Shown: positions 1-8,055 of the stretch, piece by piece
How positions within the stretch are numbered: the first letter of the stretch is position 1
Layout of the letters: each line of letters begins with the position of its first letter
NCBI RefSeq assembly: GCF_903853455.1
Contig: NZ_CAINTR010000112.1
Location: 1-41,786 of the forward strand
Direction of reading: 5' to 3'
DNA: 41,786 nucleotides
Source of the DNA: an uncultured Magnetospirillum sp.
Lineage (GTDB): Bacteria > Pseudomonadota > Alphaproteobacteria > Rhodospirillales > Magnetospirillaceae
The notes under the pieces: model-generated
Told to the model about the DNA's origin: nothing
The model's database searches: none
What the model saw: only the letters and a program-made list of their open reading frames with translations
Position numbers and translations under genes: made by a program

Positions 1-135
1 CCTCTGCGGATCACATCATGGCCAGCGGTCAAGTGCCGCGCAAACAGGCCGGACACATGACTGCACCCGACCGGGGCAAAATCACGTCAGAATCCCCTTG
101 CAACGCAGGGGCCGTCCACACATGACTCGTCTATC
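1..135. other. Left edge, no gene recognised
   Basis: I see no convincing coding region, RNA gene or promoter here. Short open frames exist on both strands but have no recognisable protein character. The stretch lies 3' of the glutathione S-transferase gene and runs into a family-2 repeat. Confidence 0.5.
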
Positions 136-248
136 GTCCCTTCAGTCGCCGGGCGCTCGCGCTTGGCTTTCGCGCCATGTGGCGCGGCGGGCTTCGCCCT
201 TGCCGTCTCGCCCTCGAACTGAAAGCTCAGTTCGAGGGCGAGACGGTA
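136..248 (+). repeat. Family-2 structured repeat, copy a
   Basis: It starts GTCCCTTCAGTCGCCGGGCG and ends directly at the stop codon of the minus-strand gst gene (249). It contains a small stem (GCGCC 172-176 with GGCGC 181-185, loop ATGT) and a perfect 20-bp hairpin (203-222 paired with 227-246, loop AAGC). The linkers CGCCGGGCG and CTTGGCTTTC are shared with the copies near 8.1, 11.6 and 15.9 kb, while the stem sequences differ. The long hairpin next to the stop codon could act as a terminator or mRNA 3' stabiliser for gst; that is inference. Confidence 0.75.
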
Positions 249-854
249 TCAAACCAGCTTCTCGGCCGCCAGCGTCGCCTGCACCGCCGGGCGTTCCCGG
301 ATATGGGCGGAGTGGGCCGCCAGATTGGGCCAGGTGGCGAGGTCGAACCCGATGCGGGGCAGCCACGAGGCCACGGTGAACAGGTAGAAGTCGGCGACGC
401 TGACGCTGTCGCCCAGCAGGTACGGGCCTTTGCCCAGCGCCTGGTCGACATAGTCGAGGCGCCGGGTCAGCAGCCCCTTGATCATGGTCTTGCCCTCGGC
501 GGGCATGGCCGGGTTGAACAGGCCGCCGCAGCTCTTGTGCATCTCGGTGGCGATGAAGACCAGCCATTCCACCAGCTTGAAATAACCCGGCGTGCCGGCC
601 GGCGGAGCCAGTTCCTTGTCCGGCGCCAGGGCGGCGATGCGCAACACGATGGCGGCGCCCTCGGTCAGCACGGTGCCGTCATCCAGCACCAGGGCCGGAA
701 CATAGCCCTTGGGATTGATGGCGAGGAAATCGCCGCCGCTCTCGGTCGTCTTGGTGGGCAGGTCCACCGCTTCCAGGTCGAAGGCCAGGCCGGCCTCCCG
801 CAGGGCGATGTGCGGCGACAGGGAACAGGCGCCGGCCTTGTAATAGAGCTTCAT
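249..854 (-). CDS. gst: Beta-class glutathione S-transferase
   Basis: A 201-residue cytosolic glutathione transferase that conjugates glutathione to electrophiles. The N-terminal thioredoxin-like domain begins MKLYYKAGACSLSPHI. Cys10 in the GACS motif is the hallmark residue of bacterial beta-class GSTs, and NPKGYVPAL near residue 47 carries the cis-proline of the glutathione site. The all-helical C-terminal domain contains SVADFYLF. Length is normal for the family. It lies 16 bp after a 72-residue Cys-pair gene and follows a gamma-glutamyltransferase-family gene on the same strand, so the three probably form one operon with a glutathione theme. The substrate cannot be told from sequence. Confidence 0.9.
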   Translation of the reverse strand: MKLYYKAGACSLSPHIALREAGLAFDLEAVDLPTKTTESGGDFLAINPKGYVPALVLDDGTVLTEGAAIVLRIAALAPDKELAPPAGTPGYFKLVEWLVFIATEMHKSCGGLFNPAMPAEGKTMIKGLLTRRLDYVDQALGKGPYLLGDSVSVADFYLFTVASWLPRIGFDLATWPNLAAHSAHIRERPAVQATLAAEKLV

Positions 855-870
855 GGGGTATCCTCTTCGG

Positions 871-1089
871 TCAGGCGTCGTGCGGAACCTCGTTGAGGGC
901 GCCGCAGCTGCATTGATAGAGCAGGTTCACCAGCATGGTCTTGACGGGGACGTCGTGCATCATTTCACGGCCGCAACTGCCGCAGAACGCGTTGTCGCCG
1001 CCCAGCCCGATCATGGCCACGCCGGTGTCCATGATCTCGCGACCATTGACATAGGCTTCCGCCACCACTTTTAGAACGATATCGGCCAT
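871..1089 (-). CDS. Small Cys-pair (zinc-ribbon-like) protein
   Basis: A 72-residue protein of unknown function. It carries a CGSC pair at Cys36/Cys39 and a CSC pair at Cys60/Cys62, spaced as in a small zinc ribbon or metal-binding knuckle. No signal peptide or membrane segment is visible. It sits 26 bp after the gamma-glutamyltransferase-family gene and 16 bp before gst on the same strand, which supports translation as part of a three-gene operon. The tight spacing and cysteine pattern make it likely to be real. Metal binding is inference and I do not recognise the family. Confidence 0.65.
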   Translation of the reverse strand: MADIVLKVVAEAYVNGREIMDTGVAMIGLGGDNAFCGSCGREMMHDVPVKTMLVNLLYQCSCGALNEVPHDA

Positions 1090-1115
1090 GATTACGGTCC
1101 TTTTTTCTTAAACAT

Positions 1116-2696
1116 TCAATATCCCGCCACACTTCCGTCGGAGCGGGGGTCGGCGGCTCCCTCGATCAGGCCGTCGCCGCGCCGGCACAGCGCTCCGGCA
1201 TGTCCCAGCCCCGAGTCCCAGGCGCCGGCCATTTCGATCCGGTGGCCCGCCTGACGCAGGCGGTCCACCACCGCCGGGTCGAGGCGGGATTCCACCAAGA
1301 TGCCGCCGTCCTGGGACCGGCTCAAGGCCCAACGCGGCGCCGAGACCGCGGTCTGGAGGCCCTGGCCGAACAGGGCGGCGCGGGTGAACACCTCCGCCTG
1401 GATCAGCGGCTGGGCGTCGCCGCCCATGGTGCCGTAGACCATGGTGCGGCCATCCCGCAGACGCGCCAGACCGGGCGACAGGGTATGGAACGGCCGCCGG
1501 CGGGGTTCCAGGACGTTGCGGTGATGGGGATCCAGGCTGAACGAGCTGCCCCGGCACTGCCAGACGATACCGGTCTCGGCCAGGGTCACCCCCGAGCCGA
1601 AGGCGTGGAACAGGCTCTGGATGAAGCTGACGGCGCGTCCCTGGCCGTCGATCACCCCCAGCCAGACGGTGTCGCCGGGATTTCCGGCGCCGGGCAGGGG
1701 AGAGGCGCGATGGCGGTCGATGCCCGCCGCCATGTGGTCGAGGATGCCGTCGGTCAGATAGGTGGTGGCGTGGATGGACATGCGGGCCGGGTCGGTGACA
1801 TGGGCGTCGCGGACGCCATAGGCCAGCTTGGCCGCTTCGATCAGGCCGTGGACATGGTCGAAGCCGTCGGCTTCGGTCACTCCCAGCCTCTGGAACAGCC
1901 CCAGCAGGATCAGCGAGGCCAGCCCCTGGGTCGGCGGCGCGGTGTTGAACAGGGTGCCGCTGGGCAGGCCCAGCGACAGCGGCCGGCGGCGCATGCCGCG
2001 ATGCCGCGCCAGATCCTCGGCCCGCAGCGGGCTGCCGAACGCGGCCAGACCGGCGGCGACCGAGCGTGCCACCTCGCCGCGATAGAAGTCGTCGAGGCCG
2101 GCGCCGGCGAGGCGTTCCAAGGTCGCGGCCAGGGCGGGCAGGCGCATGATCGAGCCGGCGGCGGGAACCTTGCGCTTGGCCAGGAACTGATCGGCGAAGC
2201 CGGGCTGGCCCTTCAGCGCCGCCAGATTGCGCAAGGTGGCATCGGCTTGGTGCCGGCTGACGGCGAAGCCGTCGCGGGCGGTGAAGACGGCATCCTCGAA
2301 CAGCCGCGCCAGCGGCAGCCGGCCACCCCAATGGGCCGAGATGTCGAGGGCGAGCTGCCAACTGGAGACGGCGCCGGCCACCGTATTGGCCGCCAGGGGG
2401 CCGCGCGTCGGCACGGCGGCCAGCCCCAGGCGGCGGTAGAGCTCGGCATCGACCTTGGCCCCCGAGGCGCCCGATCCGTCGATGGAAATGGGCGGCTTGC
2501 CCGGTTCGGCGATCAGCCAGAAGGCATCGCCACCCAGCCCGGTCATATGGGGATAGACCACGCCCAGGGTGGCGGCGCAGGCGATGGCGGCCTCGATGGC
2601 GGTGCCGCCGTCCCGCAGCACCGCCAGCCCCGCTTGCGAGGCCAGATGGTGGGGGGAGGTGACCATACCCCGATGGGCCATGGGGGAATTCAGCAT
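1116..2696 (-). CDS. Gamma-glutamyltransferase-family Ntn hydrolase
   Basis: An N-terminal-nucleophile hydrolase of the gamma-glutamyltranspeptidase family, 526 residues from the ATG at 2696. The N-terminal signature GMVTSPHHLASQAGLAVLRD and GGTAIEAAIA is typical. The autoprocessing nucleophile is Thr343 (codon at 1668-1670) in GDTVWLGVID. The small-subunit region with RGSSFSLDP, RPFHTLSPGL and YGTMGGDAQP resembles the oxamate-amidohydrolase (HpxW-like) branch more than classical Ggt, whose nucleophile motif is TTHYSVVD. No signal peptide is visible from this start, so it is probably cytoplasmic. The frame stays open upstream to a TTG at 2798, so the start is uncertain. It heads a likely operon with the Cys-pair gene and gst. 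Confidence 0.85.
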   Translation of the reverse strand: MLNSPMAHRGMVTSPHHLASQAGLAVLRDGGTAIEAAIACAATLGVVYPHMTGLGGDAFWLIAEPGKPPISIDGSGASGAKVDAELYRRLGLAAVPTRGPLAANTVAGAVSSWQLALDISAHWGGRLPLARLFEDAVFTARDGFAVSRHQADATLRNLAALKGQPGFADQFLAKRKVPAAGSIMRLPALAATLERLAGAGLDDFYRGEVARSVAAGLAAFGSPLRAEDLARHRGMRRRPLSLGLPSGTLFNTAPPTQGLASLILLGLFQRLGVTEADGFDHVHGLIEAAKLAYGVRDAHVTDPARMSIHATTYLTDGILDHMAAGIDRHRASPLPGAGNPGDTVWLGVIDGQGRAVSFIQSLFHAFGSGVTLAETGIVWQCRGSSFSLDPHHRNVLEPRRRPFHTLSPGLARLRDGRTMVYGTMGGDAQPLIQAEVFTRAALFGQGLQTAVSAPRWALSRSQDGGILVESRLDPAVVDRLRQAGHRIEMAGAWDSGLGHAGALCRRGDGLIEGAADPRSDGSVAGY

Positions 2697-2812
2697 GCGG
2701 CGACCATCTCTTCGTGCCAGGGGGCTTTCCGTGACCGGGGGGATTGTTGCGAAAATGCCGGTCGCCGTCCACAGTGGTGACGTTATTGTGCCCCTCAATC
2801 GAAAGCCCCGGC

Positions 2813-3268
2813 ATGGATCTGGACCCGTCCTTCACCACCACCCTGGCCCTGACCTGGGACGACATTCATCGCGACGCCCGCGCCCTGGCGCGGCTGCTCC
2901 AGGACAAAGGCCCATTCCTGGGCATCGTCGCGGTGGCGCGCGGCGGGTTGGTGCCGGCCGCCGTGCTGGCCCGCGAGTTGGAGCTGCGCCATGTGGACAC
3001 CGTCTGCGTCGCCAGCTACGGCGACGGCACCCGCCAGCAGATGGCGGTGCTGAAGCGTATGGAAGGCAGCGGCGTCGGCTGGCTGGTGGTCGACGACCTG
3101 GTGGACACCGGAACCACCGCCAGGATGGTTCGGAGCATGCTGCCCAGCGCCCATTACGCCACTCTGTACGCCAAGCCGGCGGGCCGGCCGCTGGTGGACA
3201 GTTTCGTATCCGAAATGGCGCAAGATATCTGGCTGATCTTCCCGTGGGACGCTCCGGAGCGGATTTGA
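2813..3268 (+). CDS. gpt: Xanthine(-guanine) phosphoribosyltransferase
   Basis: A 151-residue type I phosphoribosyltransferase that converts xanthine or guanine plus PRPP to XMP or GMP in purine salvage. The PRPP-binding loop is VVDDLVDTGTT (92-102). The segments VARGGLVPAAVLARELELRH (41-60), KPAGRPLVDS (121-130) and the C-terminal PWD follow the E. coli Gpt pattern closely, and the length matches (152 in E. coli). I chose the ATG at 2813 because the match to Gpt begins soon after it; an earlier in-frame start would add 23 unrelated residues. It is divergent from the gamma-glutamyltransferase-family gene, with 116 bp between the two starts. Confidence 0.88.
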   Translation: MDLDPSFTTTLALTWDDIHRDARALARLLQDKGPFLGIVAVARGGLVPAAVLARELELRHVDTVCVASYGDGTRQQMAVLKRMEGSGVGWLVVDDLVDTGTTARMVRSMLPSAHYATLYAKPAGRPLVDSFVSEMAQDIWLIFPWDAPERI

Positions 3269-3355
3269 GCCGTCTTGGCGAGAAACTACATCCGTTCCAA
3301 TCTTTATATTATGTGACTTTAAGGCCTTCCTTTCTCGAATGACTCTATGATAGCG

Positions 3356-3369
3356 TTGAGATAGATCAA
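3356..3369 (+). promoter_or_regulatory. Candidate Fnr-type site upstream of irr
   Basis: The sequence TTGAGATAGATCAA is a TTGA-N6-TCAA dyad and matches 9 of 10 defined bases of the Fnr/FixK consensus TTGAT-N4-ATCAA. It ends 28 bp before the irr start codon. Binding, and whether it would activate or repress, is inference. Confidence 0.5.
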
Positions 3370-3397
3370 TTTCCCCTACCCGAAAGGGCAGCTTTCG

Positions 3398-3817
3398 ATG
3401 ACGATGATTACGGTTCGTCCCTATAGTCAGGCTCTCGACCGGCTTCGCGCGGTTGGCCTCCGGCCCACCCGCCAGCGTCTGGCCCTGGCCCGTCTGCTGT
3501 TCGACGGCTGCGACCGCCATATCTCGGCGGAGCAACTGCACACCGAGGCGCTGTCCACCAATATCCGGGTCTCGCTGGCGACGGTGTACAACACGTTGCA
3601 CCAGTTCACCGACGCCGGCTTGCTGCGCGAGATCGTGGTCGATGCCGGCCGGTCCTATTTCGACACCAACACCACCGACCACCACCACTTCTTCTACGAG
3701 AGAAGCGGCAAGCTGTGCGACATCCCGGCCGAGCTGATCGCCGTCTCCAAGGTGCCGAACGCACCGGAGGGACTCAATATCAGCCGGGTCGAGGTCATCG
3801 TCCGGGTGGACGGCTAA
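3398..3817 (+). CDS. irr: Iron response regulator Irr (Fur family)
   Basis: A 139-residue Fur-superfamily transcription regulator of the alphaproteobacterial Irr type, which controls iron and heme genes in response to heme status. The winged-helix domain has LRPTRQRLALARLLF (21-35) and the recognition helix SLATVYNTLHQF (59-70). The dimerisation domain has YFDTNTTDHHHFF, with the histidine run 95-97 that binds heme or metal in Irr. The DNA-binding helix and YFDTNT are diagnostic of Irr rather than Fur or Zur. Only two cysteines (38 and 107) are present and neither is followed by proline, so the N-terminal Cys-Pro heme regulatory motif is missing. A terminator follows at 3856, so the gene is probably monocistronic. 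Confidence 0.9.
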   Translation: MTMITVRPYSQALDRLRAVGLRPTRQRLALARLLFDGCDRHISAEQLHTEALSTNIRVSLATVYNTLHQFTDAGLLREIVVDAGRSYFDTNTTDHHHFFYERSGKLCDIPAELIAVSKVPNAPEGLNISRVEVIVRVDG

Positions 3818-3855
3818 GGCTTTACTGGTTCCCTCTCCAGGGAACGAACCGGACT

Positions 3856-3883
3856 GGGGCGTCCTCTCGGGGGCGCCCCTTTT
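3856..3883 (+). terminator. Terminator after irr
   Basis: GGGGCG (3856-3861) pairs with CGCCCC (3874-3879), the stem extends inward through a T-G pair and C-G pairs, and TTTT follows. It lies 39 bp after the irr stop codon. Confidence 0.75.
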
Positions 3884-3892
3884 CGTTGTTTA

Positions 3893-3950
3893 TGTCCCTC
3901 AGTCGCCGGCCTTTGGCCGCAACTCCGAGCTTGCCGGCTCGTCGGGCAGA
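3893..3950 (+). repeat. Family-2 structured repeat, copy b (short form)
   Basis: A shortened copy: GTCCCTCAGTCGCCGG, a small GGCC stem, then the conserved linker CGCAACTCCGAGC and a final GAGC/GCTC hairpin followed by GTCGG. The central stems of the other copies are missing. It lies 3' of the minus-strand acyl-CoA synthetase/GNAT gene. Confidence 0.6.
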
Positions 3951-4011
3951 GCCCCTCGCCCGCTTGCGGGAGAGGGAGGGGCCCGCCGCGAAGCGGTGGG
4001 AGGGTGAGGGC
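3951..4011. repeat. GC-rich palindromic repeat (CCCGCTTGCGGGAGAGGG type)
   Basis: CCCGCTTGCGGGAGAGGG followed by GGGTGAGGG, abutting the stop codon of the synthetase/GNAT gene at 4012. The same motifs recur at 21816-21968 as an inverted pair. Confidence 0.6.
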
Positions 4012-6663
4012 CTACAACTCCAGAACGGTCTCGATGATGTCGGGATCGTCGGAATGCTGGCGGACGAAGCCGTTCTTGAGGGCGAGGCGCAGCATGGCGC
4101 TGTTCTCGGTCATGATCTGGGCGTAGATCGTCTTGGTGCCGCGCGTGCGCTGATAGCGGATGATTTTTTCCATCATCATGGTGCCCAGCCCGGTGCCCTT
4201 CATGTCGGAGCGGACCAGCGCCGCCAGCTCGGCCCGCTGGTTGTCGGGATCGGTGACGGTGCGGATCACCCCCAGGGTCTCGGGCTGGCCGTCCTTGCCC
4301 AGGCGGCTGGCGATGAAGGCCATCTCGCGGTCGTAATCGATCTGGGTCAGGCGTGCCATCTGGTGATGGTGGATCTGCCGGACTTGGCCGAAGAAGCGCA
4401 TCCGCAGGTCCTGGGGCGTCATGCGTGCCATCAGGTCGGCATGGGCGGGCTGATCCTCGGGGCGGATGGGGCGCAGGATGACGGGCGAGCCGTCATGCAG
4501 CTTGGCCGGCTCTTCCAACTCGGCGGGGTAGGGCAGGATGGAGAAGTGGCGCAGATCGGTGTCTTCCCACGGCGCCACCCGCATGCGCACATCCAGCGCC
4601 AGCACCCCGGTTTCGTCGGCGAACAGCGGGTTGATGTCGCAGGCGACGATTTCCGGGTTGTCGGCCAGCATGCGCGACAGCCGCACCAGCACCTCGGCGA
4701 TGGCGTCGCGGTCGGCGGCCGGGCGGGGGCCGCTGGCCTCCAGCAGGCGCGACACCCGGGTCCGCGCGATCATGCCGCGCGCCAGCGGCAGGTTCAGCGG
4801 CGGCAGGCCGACGGTGTGGTCGCGGATCACTTCCACGGCGCGGCCGCCCTCGCCGAACACCAGCATGGGACCGAACAGCGGGTCGCAGGCGATGCCGGCC
4901 ACCAACTGGCGGGCATGGGGGCGGAACACCATGGCCTGGACGGTGAAGCCGGCGACCTTGGCTCCGGGGCGGTTCTGCTTGACCCGGCGCAGGATGCCCT
5001 CGGCCGAGCTGCGCACCGAATCGGGGTTCTCCAGATTGAGGGCGACGCCGCCGATGTCCCATTTGCGGGCGATGTCGTCGGCGGCCAGGGTCAGCGCCAC
5101 CGGATAGCCCAGGCTCTCGGCCGCCTTGACCGCTTCATCGACGGTGCGCGCCAGGATGGAGGGCTGCACCGGAATGCCGTAGGCGCTGAGCATGGCCTTG
5201 GAATCGGGTTCGCTCAATTGGCCGCCGGGGGTGGCGAGACCACGCCCGACGATCAGCCGGGCGGTGCCCTTGGCGGCGGTGAAGCCGCCCAGCTGCGACG
5301 GCGGCGTCTCCATCAGCATGTCCTGGTTGCGCTGATAGTTGACCTGATGGCGGAAGGCCCGCACTGCCCGGCCGGGCGTGTCGTAGGTGGGCAGGCTGGC
5401 TTCGGCGAACAGCTTGCGGGCGGCGGCCACCACTTCCTCGCCGACCCAGGAGGTCAGCACCGCGCCGCCGTGACGGCGTTGGGTGTCGATCACCGCCTGG
5501 GCGGCTTCCACCGGATCGGACATGGCGTTGGGGGCGTGGATCACCAGGATGGCGTCCACCTCCTCGGCCTCGGTCAGCACCCGCAGGGTCTCGGCATAGG
5601 TCTTGCCGCCGGCGTCGAGACCGAGATCCACCGGATTGTCGGCGACCCAGCCGCGCGGCATCAGCGCGGTCAGCTTGCGCAGCGTCTCGGTCGACAGCAG
5701 GGCGACCTGACTGCCGCCGGGATCCCCCATCTCGGCCTGGGCCATCATGGCGGTGCCGCCGCCGTTGGAGACGATGGCCAGCCGGTTGCCCTTCATGGCC
5801 TTGGCCCGGGCCAGGGTCTCCACCGCGCCGAACAGCTCGTTGATGTCGTTCACCCGGAGCGCGCCGGCCCGGCGCACGGCGGCGTTGAAGCTGTCCTCCG
5901 GCCGCGCCAGGGCTTCGGACAGGAAGGGGCCGAGCGGGCGGTCCTCGGTGCCCAGCGCTCCGACCCGCACCAGCAGCACCGGCTTGTTGCGGGCGGCGGC
6001 GCGGGCGGCGGCCATGAAGTTGCGCCGGGCGCCGATGGATTCGATATAGAGCAGGATGGCGCGGGTCTGGTCGTCATTGGCCAGATAGTCCATCACATCG
6101 GCGAAGTCGACGTCGTCGCCCTCGCCCAGGCTGACGAAATGGGAAAAGCCGATGCCGCGCGGCCGCGCCCAATCGAGCACGGCGCTGCATAGGGCGCCGG
6201 ATTGGGACACCAGCGCCACTTTGCCCGGCAAGGCCGAGATGTGGGAGAAGGTGGCGTCGAGCCCGATGCGCGGCACCATCACCCCCAGGCTGCCGCTTCC
6301 CAGCACCCGCAGATGATGGCGCGTCGCCACTGCCCGCACGGCCTCCTTGTCCACGTCGGCGGCGATGATGATCGCCGCGCGGGTGCCCTTGGCGCCCAGC
6401 GCGTCCAGGATCTTGGGCGCCGCCGCGCCCGGGGTGCACAGCACCGCCAGGTCGGGAGCCAGCGGCAGGGCGTCCACATCCGGGTAGGCCAGGACGCCTG
6501 CCACCGCCCGGTGCTTGGGATGCACCGGCATGATCGGTCCCTTGAAGCCGCCGGCCAGCAGGTTGCGCATCACCACCGCGCCGGCCGAACGGGGCCGGTC
6601 CGAGGCGCCGATCACCGCGACCGAGGAGGGTTCGAACAGGAAGGGGAGGTTGCGTATGCTCAT
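4012..6663 (-). CDS. ADP-forming acyl-CoA synthetase / GNAT acetyltransferase fusion
   Basis: An 883-residue multidomain protein. The N-terminus is a Rossmann CoA-binding domain (PSSVAVIGASDRPRSAG near residue 11), then succinyl-CoA-ligase-like domains (VALVSQSGALCSAVLDWA), then an ATP-grasp region at about 480-690, and a C-terminal GNAT domain at about 715-883 with the acetyl-CoA loop VRSDMKGTGLGTMMM. This architecture matches PatZ/Pka-type protein lysine acetyltransferases, which acetylate and inactivate metabolic enzymes such as acetyl-CoA synthetase. The ATG at 6663 has GGAAGGG just upstream; an upstream extension to 6795 looks unrelated. Cytoplasmic, monocistronic. Whether it has synthetase activity, protein acetylation activity or both cannot be read from sequence. 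Confidence 0.85.
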   Translation of the reverse strand: MSIRNLPFLFEPSSVAVIGASDRPRSAGAVVMRNLLAGGFKGPIMPVHPKHRAVAGVLAYPDVDALPLAPDLAVLCTPGAAAPKILDALGAKGTRAAIIIAADVDKEAVRAVATRHHLRVLGSGSLGVMVPRIGLDATFSHISALPGKVALVSQSGALCSAVLDWARPRGIGFSHFVSLGEGDDVDFADVMDYLANDDQTRAILLYIESIGARRNFMAAARAAARNKPVLLVRVGALGTEDRPLGPFLSEALARPEDSFNAAVRRAGALRVNDINELFGAVETLARAKAMKGNRLAIVSNGGGTAMMAQAEMGDPGGSQVALLSTETLRKLTALMPRGWVADNPVDLGLDAGGKTYAETLRVLTEAEEVDAILVIHAPNAMSDPVEAAQAVIDTQRRHGGAVLTSWVGEEVVAAARKLFAEASLPTYDTPGRAVRAFRHQVNYQRNQDMLMETPPSQLGGFTAAKGTARLIVGRGLATPGGQLSEPDSKAMLSAYGIPVQPSILARTVDEAVKAAESLGYPVALTLAADDIARKWDIGGVALNLENPDSVRSSAEGILRRVKQNRPGAKVAGFTVQAMVFRPHARQLVAGIACDPLFGPMLVFGEGGRAVEVIRDHTVGLPPLNLPLARGMIARTRVSRLLEASGPRPAADRDAIAEVLVRLSRMLADNPEIVACDINPLFADETGVLALDVRMRVAPWEDTDLRHFSILPYPAELEEPAKLHDGSPVILRPIRPEDQPAHADLMARMTPQDLRMRFFGQVRQIHHHQMARLTQIDYDREMAFIASRLGKDGQPETLGVIRTVTDPDNQRAELAALVRSDMKGTGLGTMMMEKIIRYQRTRGTKTIYAQIMTENSAMLRLALKNGFVRQHSDDPDIIETVLEL

Positions 6664-6794
6664 GACCCTTCCGGTCTGGCCCGCGATGGGAAAAATTGCA
6701 AGCGTGAAGTGCGGGTGCTGGGGCTTTAAGTCGGCTGGCCCATGGTCTATGGTTCGCCGGGAGTCCTCCCGTCCAAGCTCGAAGGTGGTTTTCA

Positions 6795-7628
6795 ATGCGC
6801 AGACTGTCCGTTGTCATCCTGGCGTCGATTGTGAGCTGGGCGGTTCCGGCCCTGGCGGCGGACGAAGGACAGGCGCAGGGTCAGGTGCTGTCGCAGCCGC
6901 TGCCGCTGACCGGCACGGTGCCGCCCCCCGCCGAGGAGACCCCCGGTTTCCAGGCGGTGCGGCCGGTGCCCGAGCCGCTTCCCGCCGCCGTGGTGCCGCC
7001 CCCTCCGCTGCCGCCCGTGGCGGCCGAGCCCCCGGTCGTCCAGGCCGCGCCTCCTCCTCCTCCTCCCGCCGTGGTCGTGCCGCCGGCCGCCGCCAGTGTC
7101 GGCGACGGTTTCGCCGTGCCGGCCGGATGGGTGTCGGCGTTGATGCTGCTGCTGGGCGCCGTCATCGCCGGCGGTTGCGGCATCGTCACCGTCAACGCCA
7201 GCCAGAGCCGCGACCTCGCCCGGCGGCGTCAGGCCGCCACCGCCACCCTGTCCCTGGAGCTGGACGCTCGACGGGTGGCGTTCGAGGCGGTGCCGGTTCC
7301 GCCCAATGCCGAGGCCGGCGTGTCGTTCGTCTCGGCGGTGATCGCCTTGGCCCAACTGGATTACGGCTGGCGGGCGGTACAGGGCTCACTGCATCTGCTG
7401 CCGGAAAAGCTGGCCGGGCATCTGTCGGTCCACTACGCCGCCGTCCACCATGTGGCCAATTTCGTCAAGGGCCAGTCCTTCGCCGCGGCGCTGCGCATGC
7501 TGCAAGCCAACCGCATCGGCGGCCATCCCTGCCCCGATCCGGCCGCCATGCGCGAGGCCCATGTGGAACTGGCCGCCGCCTTCCGGGGCGTGGACAAGAT
7601 CATCCAGGGGCTGAAGTCGGCCGATTAG
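6795..7628 (+). CDS. Pro-rich single-span membrane protein, unknown
   Basis: A 277-residue protein not assigned to a family. It has an N-terminal signal sequence (MRRLSVVILASIVSWAVPAL, then ALAADE as a likely cleavage site), a proline/valine/alanine-rich linker at about 40-105 with runs of five to six prolines, and one hydrophobic span near 112-134 (SALMLLLGAVIAGG). A soluble C-terminal part of about 140 residues is alpha-helical in character, with four or more histidines. A periplasmic Pro-rich linker joined through the span to a cytoplasmic domain is plausible. The ATG at 6795 has GAAGGTGG upstream. Its last 4 bp overlap the end of the convergent thioesterase gene. Confidence 0.7.
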   Translation: MRRLSVVILASIVSWAVPALAADEGQAQGQVLSQPLPLTGTVPPPAEETPGFQAVRPVPEPLPAAVVPPPPLPPVAAEPPVVQAAPPPPPPAVVVPPAAASVGDGFAVPAGWVSALMLLLGAVIAGGCGIVTVNASQSRDLARRRQAATATLSLELDARRVAFEAVPVPPNAEAGVSFVSAVIALAQLDYGWRAVQGSLHLLPEKLAGHLSVHYAAVHHVANFVKGQSFAAALRMLQANRIGGHPCPDPAAMREAHVELAAAFRGVDKIIQGLKSAD

Positions 7629-8035
7629 GGAATGGCGTAAGTGGCGGTGGCGTGGGCCACCAACTCGTCGGTGCCGGCGGCGATCAACTCCACCGCGCCC
7701 ATGGCCAGCCGGCGGCCTTGCTTCAACAGGCTGGCCTCGGCGACGATGTCGCAGCGTTCCGCCTTGCGCAGGAAGCTGATGTTGAGGTTGCTGGTCACCG
7801 CCATCTCCTGCCGGCCGATGGTCGACAGCACCACGGCGTAAAGCGCCACGTCGGCCAGGGTCATCAGCGCGGGGCCGCACACCACGTCCACCGGCCGGGT
7901 GAGGAGGGGGGCGAACGGCATGATCAGCCGGGCGGTGCCCTTGCCGATGGATTCGAGCCGGATGCCCAGCGCCAACGCCAGGGGCAGCTTTTCGGTCAGC
8001 AGGGCGTTGAATTCTTCGGCGGATATGGCGGGCAT
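7625..8035 (-). CDS. PaaI-type hotdog thioesterase
   Basis: A 136-residue hotdog-fold acyl-CoA thioesterase. The central-helix motif GPALMTLADVALYAVVL (54-70) carries an Asp at the usual catalytic position, followed by the strand TSNLNISFLRKA (81-92) that is typical of PaaI/YbgC-like thioesterases. It would hydrolyse an acyl-CoA in the cytoplasm; the chain type is unknown. The ATG at 8035 is chosen because GGAGG lies 4 bp upstream; the longer frame reads into a family-2 repeat. It is divergent from the crotonase gene, with that repeat between them, and overlaps the preceding convergent gene by 4 bp. Confidence 0.85.
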   Translation of the reverse strand: MPAISAEEFNALLTEKLPLALALGIRLESIGKGTARLIMPFAPLLTRPVDVVCGPALMTLADVALYAVVLSTIGRQEMAVTSNLNISFLRKAERCDIVAEASLLKQGRRLAMGAVELIAAGTDELVAHATATYAIP

Positions 8036-8055
8036 GGGGCCTCCGAGGTATAAGT

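Noticed and set aside
2697-2798. Longer start of the gamma-glutamyltransferase-family gene (TTG at 2798)
   Set aside because: The extra 34 residues do not look like a signal peptide or family sequence, and the longer form would use most of the divergent spacer in front of gpt.
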